Shown: one piece after another, positions 56,834 to 64,000 of the stretch
Layout of the letters: every line of letters starts with the position of its first letter
Position numbering within the stretch: position 1 is the stretch's first letter
From: JBBITI01 sp963735055
GTDB lineage: Bacteria; Chloroflexota; Dehalococcoidia; Dehalococcoidales; UBA2162
Assembly (NCBI GenBank): GCA_963735055.1
Contig: CAVTJN010000004.1
Coordinates: 682,001-746,000 of the forward strand
Direction of reading: 5' to 3'
DNA length: 64,000 nt
Program-made: the position numbers and the translations under genes
Notes under the pieces: model-generated
Seen by the model: only the letters and a program-made list of their open reading frames with translations
The model's database searches: none
Told to the model about the DNA's origin: nothing

Positions 56834-58234
56834 CTTGATTCAATCCTTGCCCGTGTTATATTGCCCTTACCGACGCCCCTGAATATGAATCCCGCCGCCA
56901 CAAACTCCTTATGGTCAAACAGGTTTCTCCCGTCGATGATCACCATACTTCTCAAGAGACCCTTTAAGTCTTGCCGGGTCTATGGACTTGTATGCATCGT
57001 GCTTGGTCATCAGCACCAGGGCGTCGCAACCTTTCAGGGCGACGTCGATGTCGCTCTCGATCCGGTAACCCTCGTCCTCTCTCACAAAGGGGTCATGAAT
57101 CGCGTAGGTGGCCCCTCTTCTGTCCAACTCCTTCAAGAAAGGGATCACCGGGGTATTTCTCGGGTCATCGGAGTTCTCCAGGAAGGCATAGCCCATGACG
57201 CCGATCCTTGCGCCCCGAAGATCTCGACCGGCCTCTTTCAACGCCTGGTCCAGGAGTTCGACCATGTGCAGGGGCATCCAGTCGTTCAGGCGCCGTGCGT
57301 CGGTCAGCACTGAGGAGGGATACTGGCTCTTGTGACTGGCATACTCGTCGTACCCATGCATCAGCAACCATGTGTCTTTTGGCAGGCAATGGCCGCCCAC
57401 TCCGGCACCTGGGAAATGCATGTTCCTCACCGGGTTTGCATACGGCACCGAAGGATCATTGGGCAGTCCGTTGACGTACTTTCTGACGTCATAGACATCT
57501 ATGCCAAGGGATTCGCACAACAGGGCAACTTCATTGGCAAACGCTATTTGAACATCACGATAGGCGTTCTCAACGGTCTTGGCGACCTCGGCGGTCATCA
57601 GATCGGTCGCGTGCACTCCCGCTTTGACGATTGACCCGTAAAGCTCTTTGGCAACCCTGACGGACTCGGAATCGATGCCGCCGATGATCTTCGGATATTC
57701 CCTTATGTTATGAACAAGCCGCCCTACCATTACCCTCTCGTAGGCGAAGCAAAGCCCGAATCCTCCAGGCAACCCGGCTCTCAGGCCGGATGCCGTCTCC
57801 AGGATTGGTTTTACCAGGAATTCCGTGGTCCCGGGGGCGACCGTTGACTCAACGATTACCACTTTTCCCGGGCTCAGGTTCTTCCCGACACTACGACAGG
57901 CTTCTTCCAGCGATGCGTATCGCGGAACATGGTCGGCGTCGATAGGTGTCTGGACATCGATGAGAACAACGTTGGCCTTGTTGATCGCAGAGTAGTCGGA
58001 CGCTGCCCGAAACCGTCCCTCTCTAACCACCCTCTCCAGTATCTGCGGTAATTCTGGCTCGCTCCCCCCGATGGGGCACCGCCCCTCATTTAGCCAGTCT
58101 ATCTTCCACCCAGACCTCTTAGACCGTCTCTGTATGCCCGTCACGTCATAACCAGCATCGGCCAACAGCACTGCGACCGGGATACCCACATATCCCATCC
58201 CCACCACGGCTATCTTCATGTCCTTATCCGTCAT
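56830..58234 (-). CDS. Nucleotide-sugar 6-dehydrogenase (UDP-GlcNAc/UDP-ManNAc or UDP-Glc type), frameshift near the C-terminus
   Basis: It oxidises C6 of a UDP-sugar to an uronate. It has MKIAVVGMGYVGIPVAVLLADAGYDV, VIVESTVAPGTTE, AKTVENAYRDVQIAFANEVALLCESLGIDVYDV, 'HFPGAGVGGHCLPKDTWLL' (catalytic Cys) and 'IGVMGYAFLENSDDPRNTP'. The frame ends early in SLEKYG; removing one G at plus 56960-56962 gives LLRSMVIIDGRNLFDHKEF and a stop that overlaps the next ATG. The start is set at ATG 58234; MKIAVVG at 58219 is also possible. Confidence 0.9.
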
Positions 58235-58291
58235 TCCGACCTGTTCCTGCCGTCTGCCCCTTCGTCTTGGCAATCCCAACCGAATGGCATA

Positions 58292-58675
58292 CTAATGCAC
58301 TTCAGTCCCTATCGATACTTTGTGCTCAGACAGGGCGCGTTCCACGTCTTCGCTCCGGAATCTCCTATCCCCCCGCTTGCCAACCCGATACGATCTCAAC
58401 GACCCGTCATTGGCCCAGCGCCTGACAGTGTTCGTATGTATTCTCAACAATCTGGCTACGTCCGCCGTCCTGAGAAGAGCCGCGTCCTGGTTACCCGCCT
58501 TGCCCGGTCTTTCTTTCGGCGCGCTCTGGTCATATCGGCTGACGACCTGGCGCACTCTCTCCCGGCTAACGCCCAGCTTCAGACCAATGTCCTTGAGGGT
58601 CAATCCCGCGTCCCGCAGAGCCTTCATTTCGCGTCGCCTTGCATCTACCTCTTCCGCTTGGTATCTCAATTCCAT
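58292..58675 (-). CDS. Two-HTH DNA-binding regulator, 127 aa
   Basis: The N-terminal half (GLTLKDIGLKLGVSRERVRQVV) matches a sigma-region-4-type helix-turn-helix; the C-terminal half (LLRTADVARLLRIHTNTVRRWANDGSLRSYRVGKRGDRRF) is an excisionase/MerR-like winged HTH. A short basic linker joins them. Its own promoter lies about 135-160 bases upstream, and the long glycan operon follows on the same strand 57 bases on, so it probably controls that operon and perhaps itself. Confidence 0.75.
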   Translation of the reverse strand: MELRYQAEEVDARRREMKALRDAGLTLKDIGLKLGVSRERVRQVVSRYDQSAPKERPGKAGNQDAALLRTADVARLLRIHTNTVRRWANDGSLRSYRVGKRGDRRFRSEDVERALSEHKVSIGTEVH

Positions 58676-58807
58676 TCACCCCGTTTCCCAATGGTCACGC
58701 GGTCGAAATCACGACCAAGCCACGACGAGACATCCTCATCCTTGCCGGAAATGGAACCTTGACCATTCGGCGAATTCGGAGGTACTTTCGAACTTGAGCG
58801 CGTTACC

Positions 58808-58835
58808 ATTGTAGCTTATTCCCACGGCTAGTCAA
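58808..58835 (-). promoter_or_regulatory. Promoter of the regulator and glycan operon
   Basis: Minus strand TTGACT (58835-58830), a 16-base spacer and TACAAT (58813-58808). The leader to the regulator start is about 125 bases. Confidence 0.75.
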
Positions 58836-58874
58836 GATAACCTATCCTCTTCCAACCTACCTTTTCCACTCAAT

Positions 58875-58906
58875 GGTACTTCCCAGAGGCGCTCTTGGGA
58901 AGGTAC
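58875..58906. promoter_or_regulatory. Imperfect inverted repeat, candidate operator
   Basis: GGTACTTCCCAGAG faces CTCTTGGGAAGGTAC across a short centre, 40 bases upstream of the -35. GGTACTTTC recurs singly near 58780 in the leader. It could be the binding site for the adjacent regulator; a simple hairpin is also possible. Confidence 0.35.
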
Positions 58907-58940
58907 TAAGTTCTATCACCATAACCGGCAGCAACTACCA

Positions 58941-59945
58941 GTGACGGATTGCCACAAGCCGCCGGCCCAAGGTATCATGGGTCGTACGGGTTATGAAGAA
59001 AGTCCAAAGGTGGTTTCGGTGGAAATACTGGTAGCCGATCTCGCTGGCTCCATGGGCGAACAGCACCGGGTGCTTGGCCGCATGGACAGGTATGTGCGTA
59101 GTGTTCGCCCCTTGGACCAGGCGGACACCGACTCTCTCTGCTTCTGCAAGTTCCACGGTCAACTGGCGTTGGACATGATTCGGGCAAGCAAGGCGATGGT
59201 CATTGTATGTTCGGAAAGCCTTGAGTTCCCCGACGGAGAGTATTGGGGGAAAACGCTCATCCAGGTGACTAACCCCAGACTCTCGTTCAGCCGGCTGGTA
59301 GCAAGATACTTCTACCGGAGACCGGACACTGCCGTCCATCCGTCGGCTATAGTCGCCCCCGAAGCCAGAATCGGGAGCAACGTCAGCATAGGTCCACATT
59401 CCTACATTGGGGATTGCCAGATAGGGGACGGTACCATAATCGATGGTCATGTTCACATCTACGCTGGCACCAAAATCGGCAAACTAGTGGTCATCCACGC
59501 GGGGGTTGTCATTGGCGCCGAGGCTGTCGCCTTTGAAAGAAACGAGACGGGCCAACTGGAATGGTTTCCGCAGCTTGCGGGCGTCACTGTGGAGGATAAT
59601 GTCGAGGTGGGATCCAATACCGTGATCTGTCGGGGTGCTCTTGGGGACACTCTAATCGGCCACGGAACCAAGATAGATAATTTGGTCATCGTGGCGCACG
59701 GAGTAAGCATTGGCAAGGATTGTATTGTCGCCGGCGGCACCGTCATATGCGGGTCTGCGAGGATAGGCAATCAGACCATGGTGGGACCCCAGGTGTGCAT
59801 AAGAGAAGGCGTTACCGTCGGCGATCGGGTGACCGTTGGCGCCGGGTCAGTTGTTCACAAGGACATCTCTGATGATCTGGTCGTGACCGGATCTCCTGCA
59901 AGGCCAACTCCCAAAGAGTGGGTCAATACCCAGCGTCAAGAATAG
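58941..59945 (+). CDS. LpxD-like left-handed beta-helix acyltransferase
   Basis: The protein has 334 residues and a GTG start. The N-terminal 110 residues resemble the uridine-binding domain of LpxD (ALDMIRASKAMVIVCS). The rest is hexapeptide repeats (IVAPEARIGSNVSIGPHSYI, IDNLVIVAHGVSIGKDCIVA) with the catalytic-type His in VAHGVSIG and a final GSPARPTPKEW. LpxD adds an acyl chain to UDP-GlcN; no other lipid A gene is here, so this is more likely an acyltransferase of a surface amino sugar. It diverges from the regulator gene. Confidence 0.8.
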   Translation: MTDCHKPPAQGIMGRTGYEESPKVVSVEILVADLAGSMGEQHRVLGRMDRYVRSVRPLDQADTDSLCFCKFHGQLALDMIRASKAMVIVCSESLEFPDGEYWGKTLIQVTNPRLSFSRLVARYFYRRPDTAVHPSAIVAPEARIGSNVSIGPHSYIGDCQIGDGTIIDGHVHIYAGTKIGKLVVIHAGVVIGAEAVAFERNETGQLEWFPQLAGVTVEDNVEVGSNTVICRGALGDTLIGHGTKIDNLVIVAHGVSIGKDCIVAGGTVICGSARIGNQTMVGPQVCIREGVTVGDRVTVGAGSVVHKDISDDLVVTGSPARPTPKEWVNTQRQE

Positions 59946-60178
59946 AACCGGGATTTGACTCAGACAACCACGGGGTGGATGGGCAGTGTCCGGGGGGGAC
60001 AAGGTAATTATGGTTAGGTCAAGTGAGGTTGACCGCTTCTCGCGGCCCGTGGTATTGTCATGAGATACCCTGAGGATGCCGGTGGGGAATCCGATAGGAT
60101 TGCGCCCGCCACGGGCCAGGGGCGAAAGCCTGGCGCGTGTCGGAAGTGCCACATCGGCCGGTCGGGATATAGATAGGC

Positions 60179-60859
60179 GTGACTGAAAAATCGTTACCTC
60201 GGGAACCAAGCCCCAGTGTGGTTTCAACCACATGGACGAAGGCTGTATACAAGAGCTTTTTCAATCTTGCGGGCGCACTGCGACTCAGGTCGGTGTACCA
60301 CTTCATGGTTGACAAGTTCGAGCATATTGACACCGCTGGAGATGTTCTGCAGAGCGAACTGGGACTCAATCCGGAAGTATCGTCCAAGTATGGACCGGGA
60401 GGCTGGTGGGACCTGAAGATGGCACTCGGCCGGGATGTCTCCGCAGACGATGTTTTCATCGACTTCGGCTCTGGCAAGGGGAGAATGGTCTACCTGGCGT
60501 CCCGGTATTATCCGTTCAGGCGAGTCATCGGCGTCGAATTCTCGCAGAAACTGAACGATATTGCCCAGAAGAACGTCGATCGCAATCGGCGTCGGTTGCG
60601 CTGCAAGGATATCGAACTCGTTACCACTGATGTTACAGACTACGCTATTCCGGACGACGTAACGGTTGTCTATATGTATGACCCCTTCGAGGGTCCGGTG
60701 TTTCGCGACCTGATAAAGCGACTTCGAGCTAGTATCACTCAGCATCCGCGCCAGGTCAGGATCATCTACCGCAACCCGGTTATGCACGATTGCCTGATCG
60801 AGAATGGATTCGCGGTGGTATTGAGACTCCAGGGCCTCGTCATGTATGCCGGGACTTGA
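60179..60859 (+). CDS. Class I SAM-dependent methyltransferase
   Basis: The protein has 226 residues and a GTG start. The SAM site is DVFIDFGSGKGRMVYLASRY (motif I), followed by VIGVEFSQKLNDIAQKN and later VTVVYMYDPFEGP. The FGSGKGR variant of motif I is typical of a group of DNA-independent small methyltransferases often beside glycan genes. The 230-base gap before it contains nothing recognised. The target may be a hydroxyl of the glycan. Confidence 0.85.
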   Translation: MTEKSLPREPSPSVVSTTWTKAVYKSFFNLAGALRLRSVYHFMVDKFEHIDTAGDVLQSELGLNPEVSSKYGPGGWWDLKMALGRDVSADDVFIDFGSGKGRMVYLASRYYPFRRVIGVEFSQKLNDIAQKNVDRNRRRLRCKDIELVTTDVTDYAIPDDVTVVYMYDPFEGPVFRDLIKRLRASITQHPRQVRIIYRNPVMHDCLIENGFAVVLRLQGLVMYAGT

Positions 60860-60915
60860 GGGACCCGCGGCCTGGCCCCGTAGCCACTAGCGCTTATGTG
60901 TTTAAGAGGTAGGGA

Positions 60916-61380
60916 ATGATTGGTGAAGATGTAACCTTGGGCAACAACGTCAAGATCTATCACCCGGAGCTCGTGAACCTGTACGGGTGCAGGATCGGTG
61001 ACAATACGCGCATCGCCGCCTTTGTTGAAATCGGCAGGAACGTTAAGATCGGTAAGAACTGCAAAATCGAAGCCTTTGCCTTCATACCAGACGGGGTTAC
61101 GATAGAAGACAACGTGTTCGTGGGGCCTCACGCCTGCTTCACCAATGACCGCATACCCCGGGCTACGTCAGCGGGGGGGGTGTCGAGCGGGTCGGACTGG
61201 AAGCTGGAGCAGACGATGGTTAGAGCGGGGGCCAGCATCGGCGCAAATGCCACCATACGGTGTGGAGTCACTATCGGGCGTGATAGCCTGGTGGGGGCGG
61301 GCAGCATGGTGACCCATAGCGTGCCTGACGGCGCCACGGTTACCGGGAACCCGGCCCGGCTCACAAAAGACCGAGGATAG
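60916..61380 (+). CDS. Hexapeptide-repeat N-acyltransferase (WbpD/WlbB-like)
   Basis: This 154-residue LbH protein carries IGEDVTLGNNVKIYHPELVNL, GDNTRIAAFVEIGRNVKIG, 'VFVGPHACFTNDRIPRAT' and TIGRDSLVGAGSMVTHSVPDGATVTGNPA. It resembles UDP-2-acetamido-3-amino-glucuronate N-acetyltransferases, in which the FTND asparagine region binds the substrate. The partner aminotransferase is encoded next to it on the other strand. Confidence 0.87.
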   Translation: MIGEDVTLGNNVKIYHPELVNLYGCRIGDNTRIAAFVEIGRNVKIGKNCKIEAFAFIPDGVTIEDNVFVGPHACFTNDRIPRATSAGGVSSGSDWKLEQTMVRAGASIGANATIRCGVTIGRDSLVGAGSMVTHSVPDGATVTGNPARLTKDRG

Positions 61381-61407
61381 CCGCGCCGCCGACGGGTCAG
61401 GCTACGA

Positions 61408-62526
61408 CTAGCCTCGTGCGAAACGTGCGATCTCGGTGACCACTTCTTCGATCTGTTCCCTGCGCAACTCGGGATACATGGGTAAGGAGAGCACCTCGTT
61501 CTGAGCGCGCTCGCTCTTGGGAAAGTCCCCCGCCTTGTATCCCAGATCCTGGTAGACCTCCTGCAGATGCAGCGACAGCGGATAGTAGACGTTCGTCTGA
61601 ATGCCCCGTGAATCGAGATGACTGCGCAACTTCTGCCGGTCCAGACGAGGGCTGCTGATTCGAATAGTATAGTAGTTGCATGACGACACCGAGCGGCTGT
61701 CGAAATACGTGGGTTCGATTCCGTCTATTTTGTCGAGCAGTTTGGTGTACAGGCTCGTGTTGGCCCGGCGCATGCGATTCCAGCCCTCCAGATGCTTGAG
61801 CTTCACTCTCAGGATAGCCGCCTGCAGAGCGTCGAGACGACTGTTGAATCCGTGTACCGTGTGGTAGTAGGCGGTCCTTGCGCCGTGACCGCGCAGCAAT
61901 CTCACCCCTTCGGCGATCTCGTCGTCGCTGGTTGTCACCATGCCGCCGTCCCCATAGGCGCCGAGATTTTTGGCCGGAAAGAAACTGAGACAGCCCACGT
62001 CCCCCAGCGAACCCACCTTCTTGCCGCCATATTCGGCCCCGACGGCTTGAGCACAATCCTCGACCACTCGCAGCTTGTGGCTGGCAGCGGTTTCAAGTAT
62101 CGGATCCATGGCCGCCGGCTGACCGTATAGATGCACCGGCAGGACGGCCCTGGTGCGTTTGGTGATTTTTGATGATATCTGGTCCGCGTCAATGTTAAAC
62201 GTCCTGGAGTCGATATCCACCAGCACGGGGCGGGCCCCGCATTTGATGACCGACTCCACCGTGGCGATAAAGGTGAAGGGAGTAGTGATGACTTCGTCGC
62301 CCGGTCCGACGCCGCAGGCAAGAAGGGCGAGGAGCAATGCATCAGTGCCCGAGGCAACGCCTACAGCGTGTTTGGTGCCGCAGTAGGCGCTCACCTCATC
62401 TTCAAGGGCTTTCACCTCGGGGCCGAGGATGAACTGCCCGCTCTCCAGGACGCCGCGCATGGCCGCGTCGATCTCGTTTTTGATGGACTGATACTGCAAC
62501 TTAAGGTCTGTCATTGGAATTGTCAT
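61408..62526 (-). CDS. DegT/DnrJ/EryC1/StrS aminotransferase (WbpE/WlbC-like)
   Basis: A 372-residue PLP enzyme: TDLKLQYQSIKNEIDAAM, YCGTKHAVGVASGTDALLLAL, TPFTFIATVESV, VVEDCAQAVGAEYGG and 'CLSFFPAKNLGAYGDGGMV' with the PLP Lys in PAKN. It most resembles enzymes that aminate C3 of UDP-2-acetamido-3-keto-glucuronate. With the dehydrogenase, Gfo/Idh oxidoreductase and acyltransferase it completes a set for a 2,3-diamino uronate. The PP-loop gene follows upstream on the same strand, 26 bases away. Confidence 0.92.
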   Translation of the reverse strand: MTIPMTDLKLQYQSIKNEIDAAMRGVLESGQFILGPEVKALEDEVSAYCGTKHAVGVASGTDALLLALLACGVGPGDEVITTPFTFIATVESVIKCGARPVLVDIDSRTFNIDADQISSKITKRTRAVLPVHLYGQPAAMDPILETAASHKLRVVEDCAQAVGAEYGGKKVGSLGDVGCLSFFPAKNLGAYGDGGMVTTSDDEIAEGVRLLRGHGARTAYYHTVHGFNSRLDALQAAILRVKLKHLEGWNRMRRANTSLYTKLLDKIDGIEPTYFDSRSVSSCNYYTIRISSPRLDRQKLRSHLDSRGIQTNVYYPLSLHLQEVYQDLGYKAGDFPKSERAQNEVLSLPMYPELRREQIEEVVTEIARFARG

Positions 62527-62552
62527 GGCTTGAATGTCTCCCGCACCGGACC

Positions 62553-63578
62553 CTATCTCAGGCCGAGTCGATCTCTAACGGTGGCAACCACAGGCTCGTC
62601 CTCTGGTTGCTGAAGTCTCTCCAAAGCTACAGAGCGATCAAGATATCCTTCGCGCACCAGACCGGCCAGCTCGAAAGCGTATGGATGAAAACGAAACCGC
62701 CGTTTGTGCACCATGTTGCCAAAGGAATTGAGGAGGCAGTTAGTGGAGTTCGGATCAACGTCCCCGGGCGCTTTCCAGCCCAACGACGAAATACTCCGGT
62801 AGATTACCTCTTCGCTGTAATCCAGGAACGCCAGCGGGTGGACGTTGTAAGGGAAGCGAGTGGGGTCGGCGAAGTGCTCGTTTTCAAGGAAATAGGGCCT
62901 GATATCATCGCCCGCCAGCTTGTATAAGGGTTCGTAGACCGCCTTCTGCATGGCCCTCACCATACTCGGGTTATTCTTCATTATCGACGACGTAATCGGC
63001 GCCTGACCGGGAGACCAGCCGAAGGCGATGAACGGGATTCTTTTTTCAACGGCGATACGGAGTGCGCTAAACTTCACGATTGACATACATGCCGTGCAGA
63101 TCATACTTGCTCTCTCGGCAGTCTTCAGAGGGAACACGTCTTCCCGAGCGCAGGATCTGAATATCTGCGACAACATGTCGAAGCGGGGTTTGAAATACAT
63201 ATGGTCTACGCCCAGACGCTCGACAACTGACTTAATATTGTCGAGCGTCTGGGCGGCAACGAAACCGTTATCAAAGGTCCACGCCAGGACCCGCATACCG
63301 TAGTCCTCTTTAAGAATTCTCAGGGTGTAGGTACTGTCCTTGCCTCCGCTATAGCACATCACGGCGTCGTAGCAGCCCTTTCCTTGGTTTTCCTTGAGGA
63401 GCGCGGCGAATCTGCTGCGGTATCTGGTGCTGTCTCTGCGGTGGCTGTCACTGGCGCCGGTTGCAGAACAGAAATTACACACCCCTTCGGTATCGAAATG
63501 TATCCCGGGAAAAGTCTCGGGGAGAACGCACTTACTGCACACTCGGGGAGAAGTGCCTGAGCCGCTTTGCTGCAACAT
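62553..63578 (-). CDS. PP-loop ATPase, N-acetyl sugar amidotransferase-like (WbpG/PseA type)
   Basis: A protein of about 341 residues. It has a zinc-binding Cys set CSKCVLPETFPGIHFD...CNFC, the PP-loop CYSGGKDSTYTL (ATP pyrophosphatase), TFDNGFVAAQTLDNI and ICTACMSIVKF. Members convert an acetamido group on a sugar to an acetamidino group using ammonia from a partner. I choose ATG 63578 because conserved sequence begins soon after; a GTG at 63668 with a good GGGAGG site would add 30 residues and overlap the previous gene. No HisH/HisF-like ammonia donor is in view. Confidence 0.8.
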   Translation of the reverse strand: MLQQSGSGTSPRVCSKCVLPETFPGIHFDTEGVCNFCSATGASDSHRRDSTRYRSRFAALLKENQGKGCYDAVMCYSGGKDSTYTLRILKEDYGMRVLAWTFDNGFVAAQTLDNIKSVVERLGVDHMYFKPRFDMLSQIFRSCAREDVFPLKTAERASMICTACMSIVKFSALRIAVEKRIPFIAFGWSPGQAPITSSIMKNNPSMVRAMQKAVYEPLYKLAGDDIRPYFLENEHFADPTRFPYNVHPLAFLDYSEEVIYRSISSLGWKAPGDVDPNSTNCLLNSFGNMVHKRRFRFHPYAFELAGLVREGYLDRSVALERLQQPEDEPVVATVRDRLGLR

Positions 63579-63648
63579 CGTACTCCGTACCTTGGCGCCG
63601 GACGGCAGAGACTGGACTCCCTTTTCTACCGTCGCCCACCTTGGCAGT

Positions 63649-63999
63649 CTATTCGCCGGTTCGATCACCCGGTCCGCCTCCCAGATTGGGAGTGGGCGGC
63701 AGGGCGCGGAGGTGCCTTGTGACGTTGTACTTGGATGCCAGATCTCTGAACACTCGCTCCACCTGCTCGCGGCTGAGCTTCAGAGTATCACTCGCCTCTG
63801 GCGCGGGTACGTGGTTCTCCCAGGCATACAGAAGCACGTCGAGCTTGTCATACGGAAGGCGGAAATAGAATTCCTCATCGGTGACCCCCAGACTGAACGT
63901 GTCCGGAGTCGGGGGTCTTTTCAGGATCTCCGTCGACACCCCGAGGAACTTCGCCAACTGATACACCTGCGTCTTGTACAGTTCTTCAATCGGCTCGAT
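63649..63999 (-). CDS. NAD+ synthase-like protein, C-terminal part, 5' end outside window
   Basis: The frame is open to the window edge. IEPIEELYKTQVYQLAKFLGV followed by KRPPTPDTFSLGVTDEEFYFRLPYDKLDVLLYAWENHV matches the C-terminal part of NadE, where the PP-loop ATPase amidates deamido-NAD. The tail (NLGGGPGDRTGE) is unconserved. It overlaps or abuts a sugar amidotransferase, so it may be a paralogue working on a nucleotide sugar rather than housekeeping NadE. Confidence 0.7.
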   Translation of the reverse strand: MEPIEELYKTQVYQLAKFLGVSTEILKRPPTPDTFSLGVTDEEFYFRLPYDKLDVLLYAWENHVPAPEASDTLKLSREQVERVFRDLASKYNVTRHLRALPPTPNLGGGPGDRTGE

Positions 64000-64000
64000 A

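Noticed and set aside
1..64000. CRISPR arrays, tRNA or rRNA genes, insertion sequences, prophage, selA/selB/selC
   Set aside because: None could be recognised; the Sec machinery, if present, must lie elsewhere in the genome.

Overview
The window looks like a chromosomal contig from an uncultured Chloroflexota bacterium, probably Dehalococcoidia-like. This is inferred from gene content: a tiny double-CxxC protein just upstream of dnaX, the order dnaX-ybaB-recR, an archaeal-type thymidylate synthase, a PAC2-family protein, a DUF1461 membrane protein, and clean -35/-10 promoters, some of them leaderless. No rRNA, tRNA, CRISPR array, transposase or phage gene was recognised.

Layout. 1-10.3 kb is housekeeping: a partial IscU/NifU-like protein, small zinc-ribbon proteins, a methyltransferase, dnaX-ybaB-recR, a stand-alone pyruvate kinase C-terminal domain, a run of conserved unknowns with ThyA, a putative metallopeptidase and Ogt. 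10.3-17.3 kb (minus strand) is the most unusual part. It is a five-gene operon with two paralogous genes of about 570 codons, each with one in-frame TGA at the same place in a UxGC motif, each followed by a hairpin with a GGUC apical loop like the E. coli fdhF SECIS. Between and after them lie two short-chain dehydrogenases and a uroporphyrinogen-decarboxylase-like (methyltransferase-type) protein. I read both as undescribed two-domain selenoproteins related to the UGSC family. 17.3-23.5 kb holds radC, a dnaE whose frame is broken by more than a dozen single-base shifts (almost all insertions), a DUF1461 protein and a PAC2 protein.

24-64 kb is a large surface-polysaccharide and surface-protein region. 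It starts with a dTDP-rhamnose operon (rmlA-C-B-D). Next come a 1092-residue exported protein, two NAD-dependent epimerases with a nucleotidyltransferase, two paralogous beta-helix surface proteins (one ending in a dockerin) and a membrane-anchored cohesin protein. These are followed by a glucuronyl C5-epimerase-like protein, a flippase, glycosyltransferases, UDP-GlcNAc 2-epimerase, nucleotide-sugar dehydrogenase, Gfo/Idh oxidoreductase, PIG-L, polysaccharide deacetylase, FemAB, WbqC, DegT aminotransferases, LbH acyltransferases and a PP-loop amidotransferase. Together they suggest a glycan containing rhamnose and N-acylated amino-uronic acids, modified and exported to the surface. A small two-HTH regulator with a good promoter heads the long minus-strand operon.

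Single-base shifts also break rmlA, a DegT gene, femAB, a GT2 gene and the end of the nucleotide-sugar dehydrogenase. Nearly all are one-base insertions in otherwise well conserved frames, which points to sequence error rather than gene decay.
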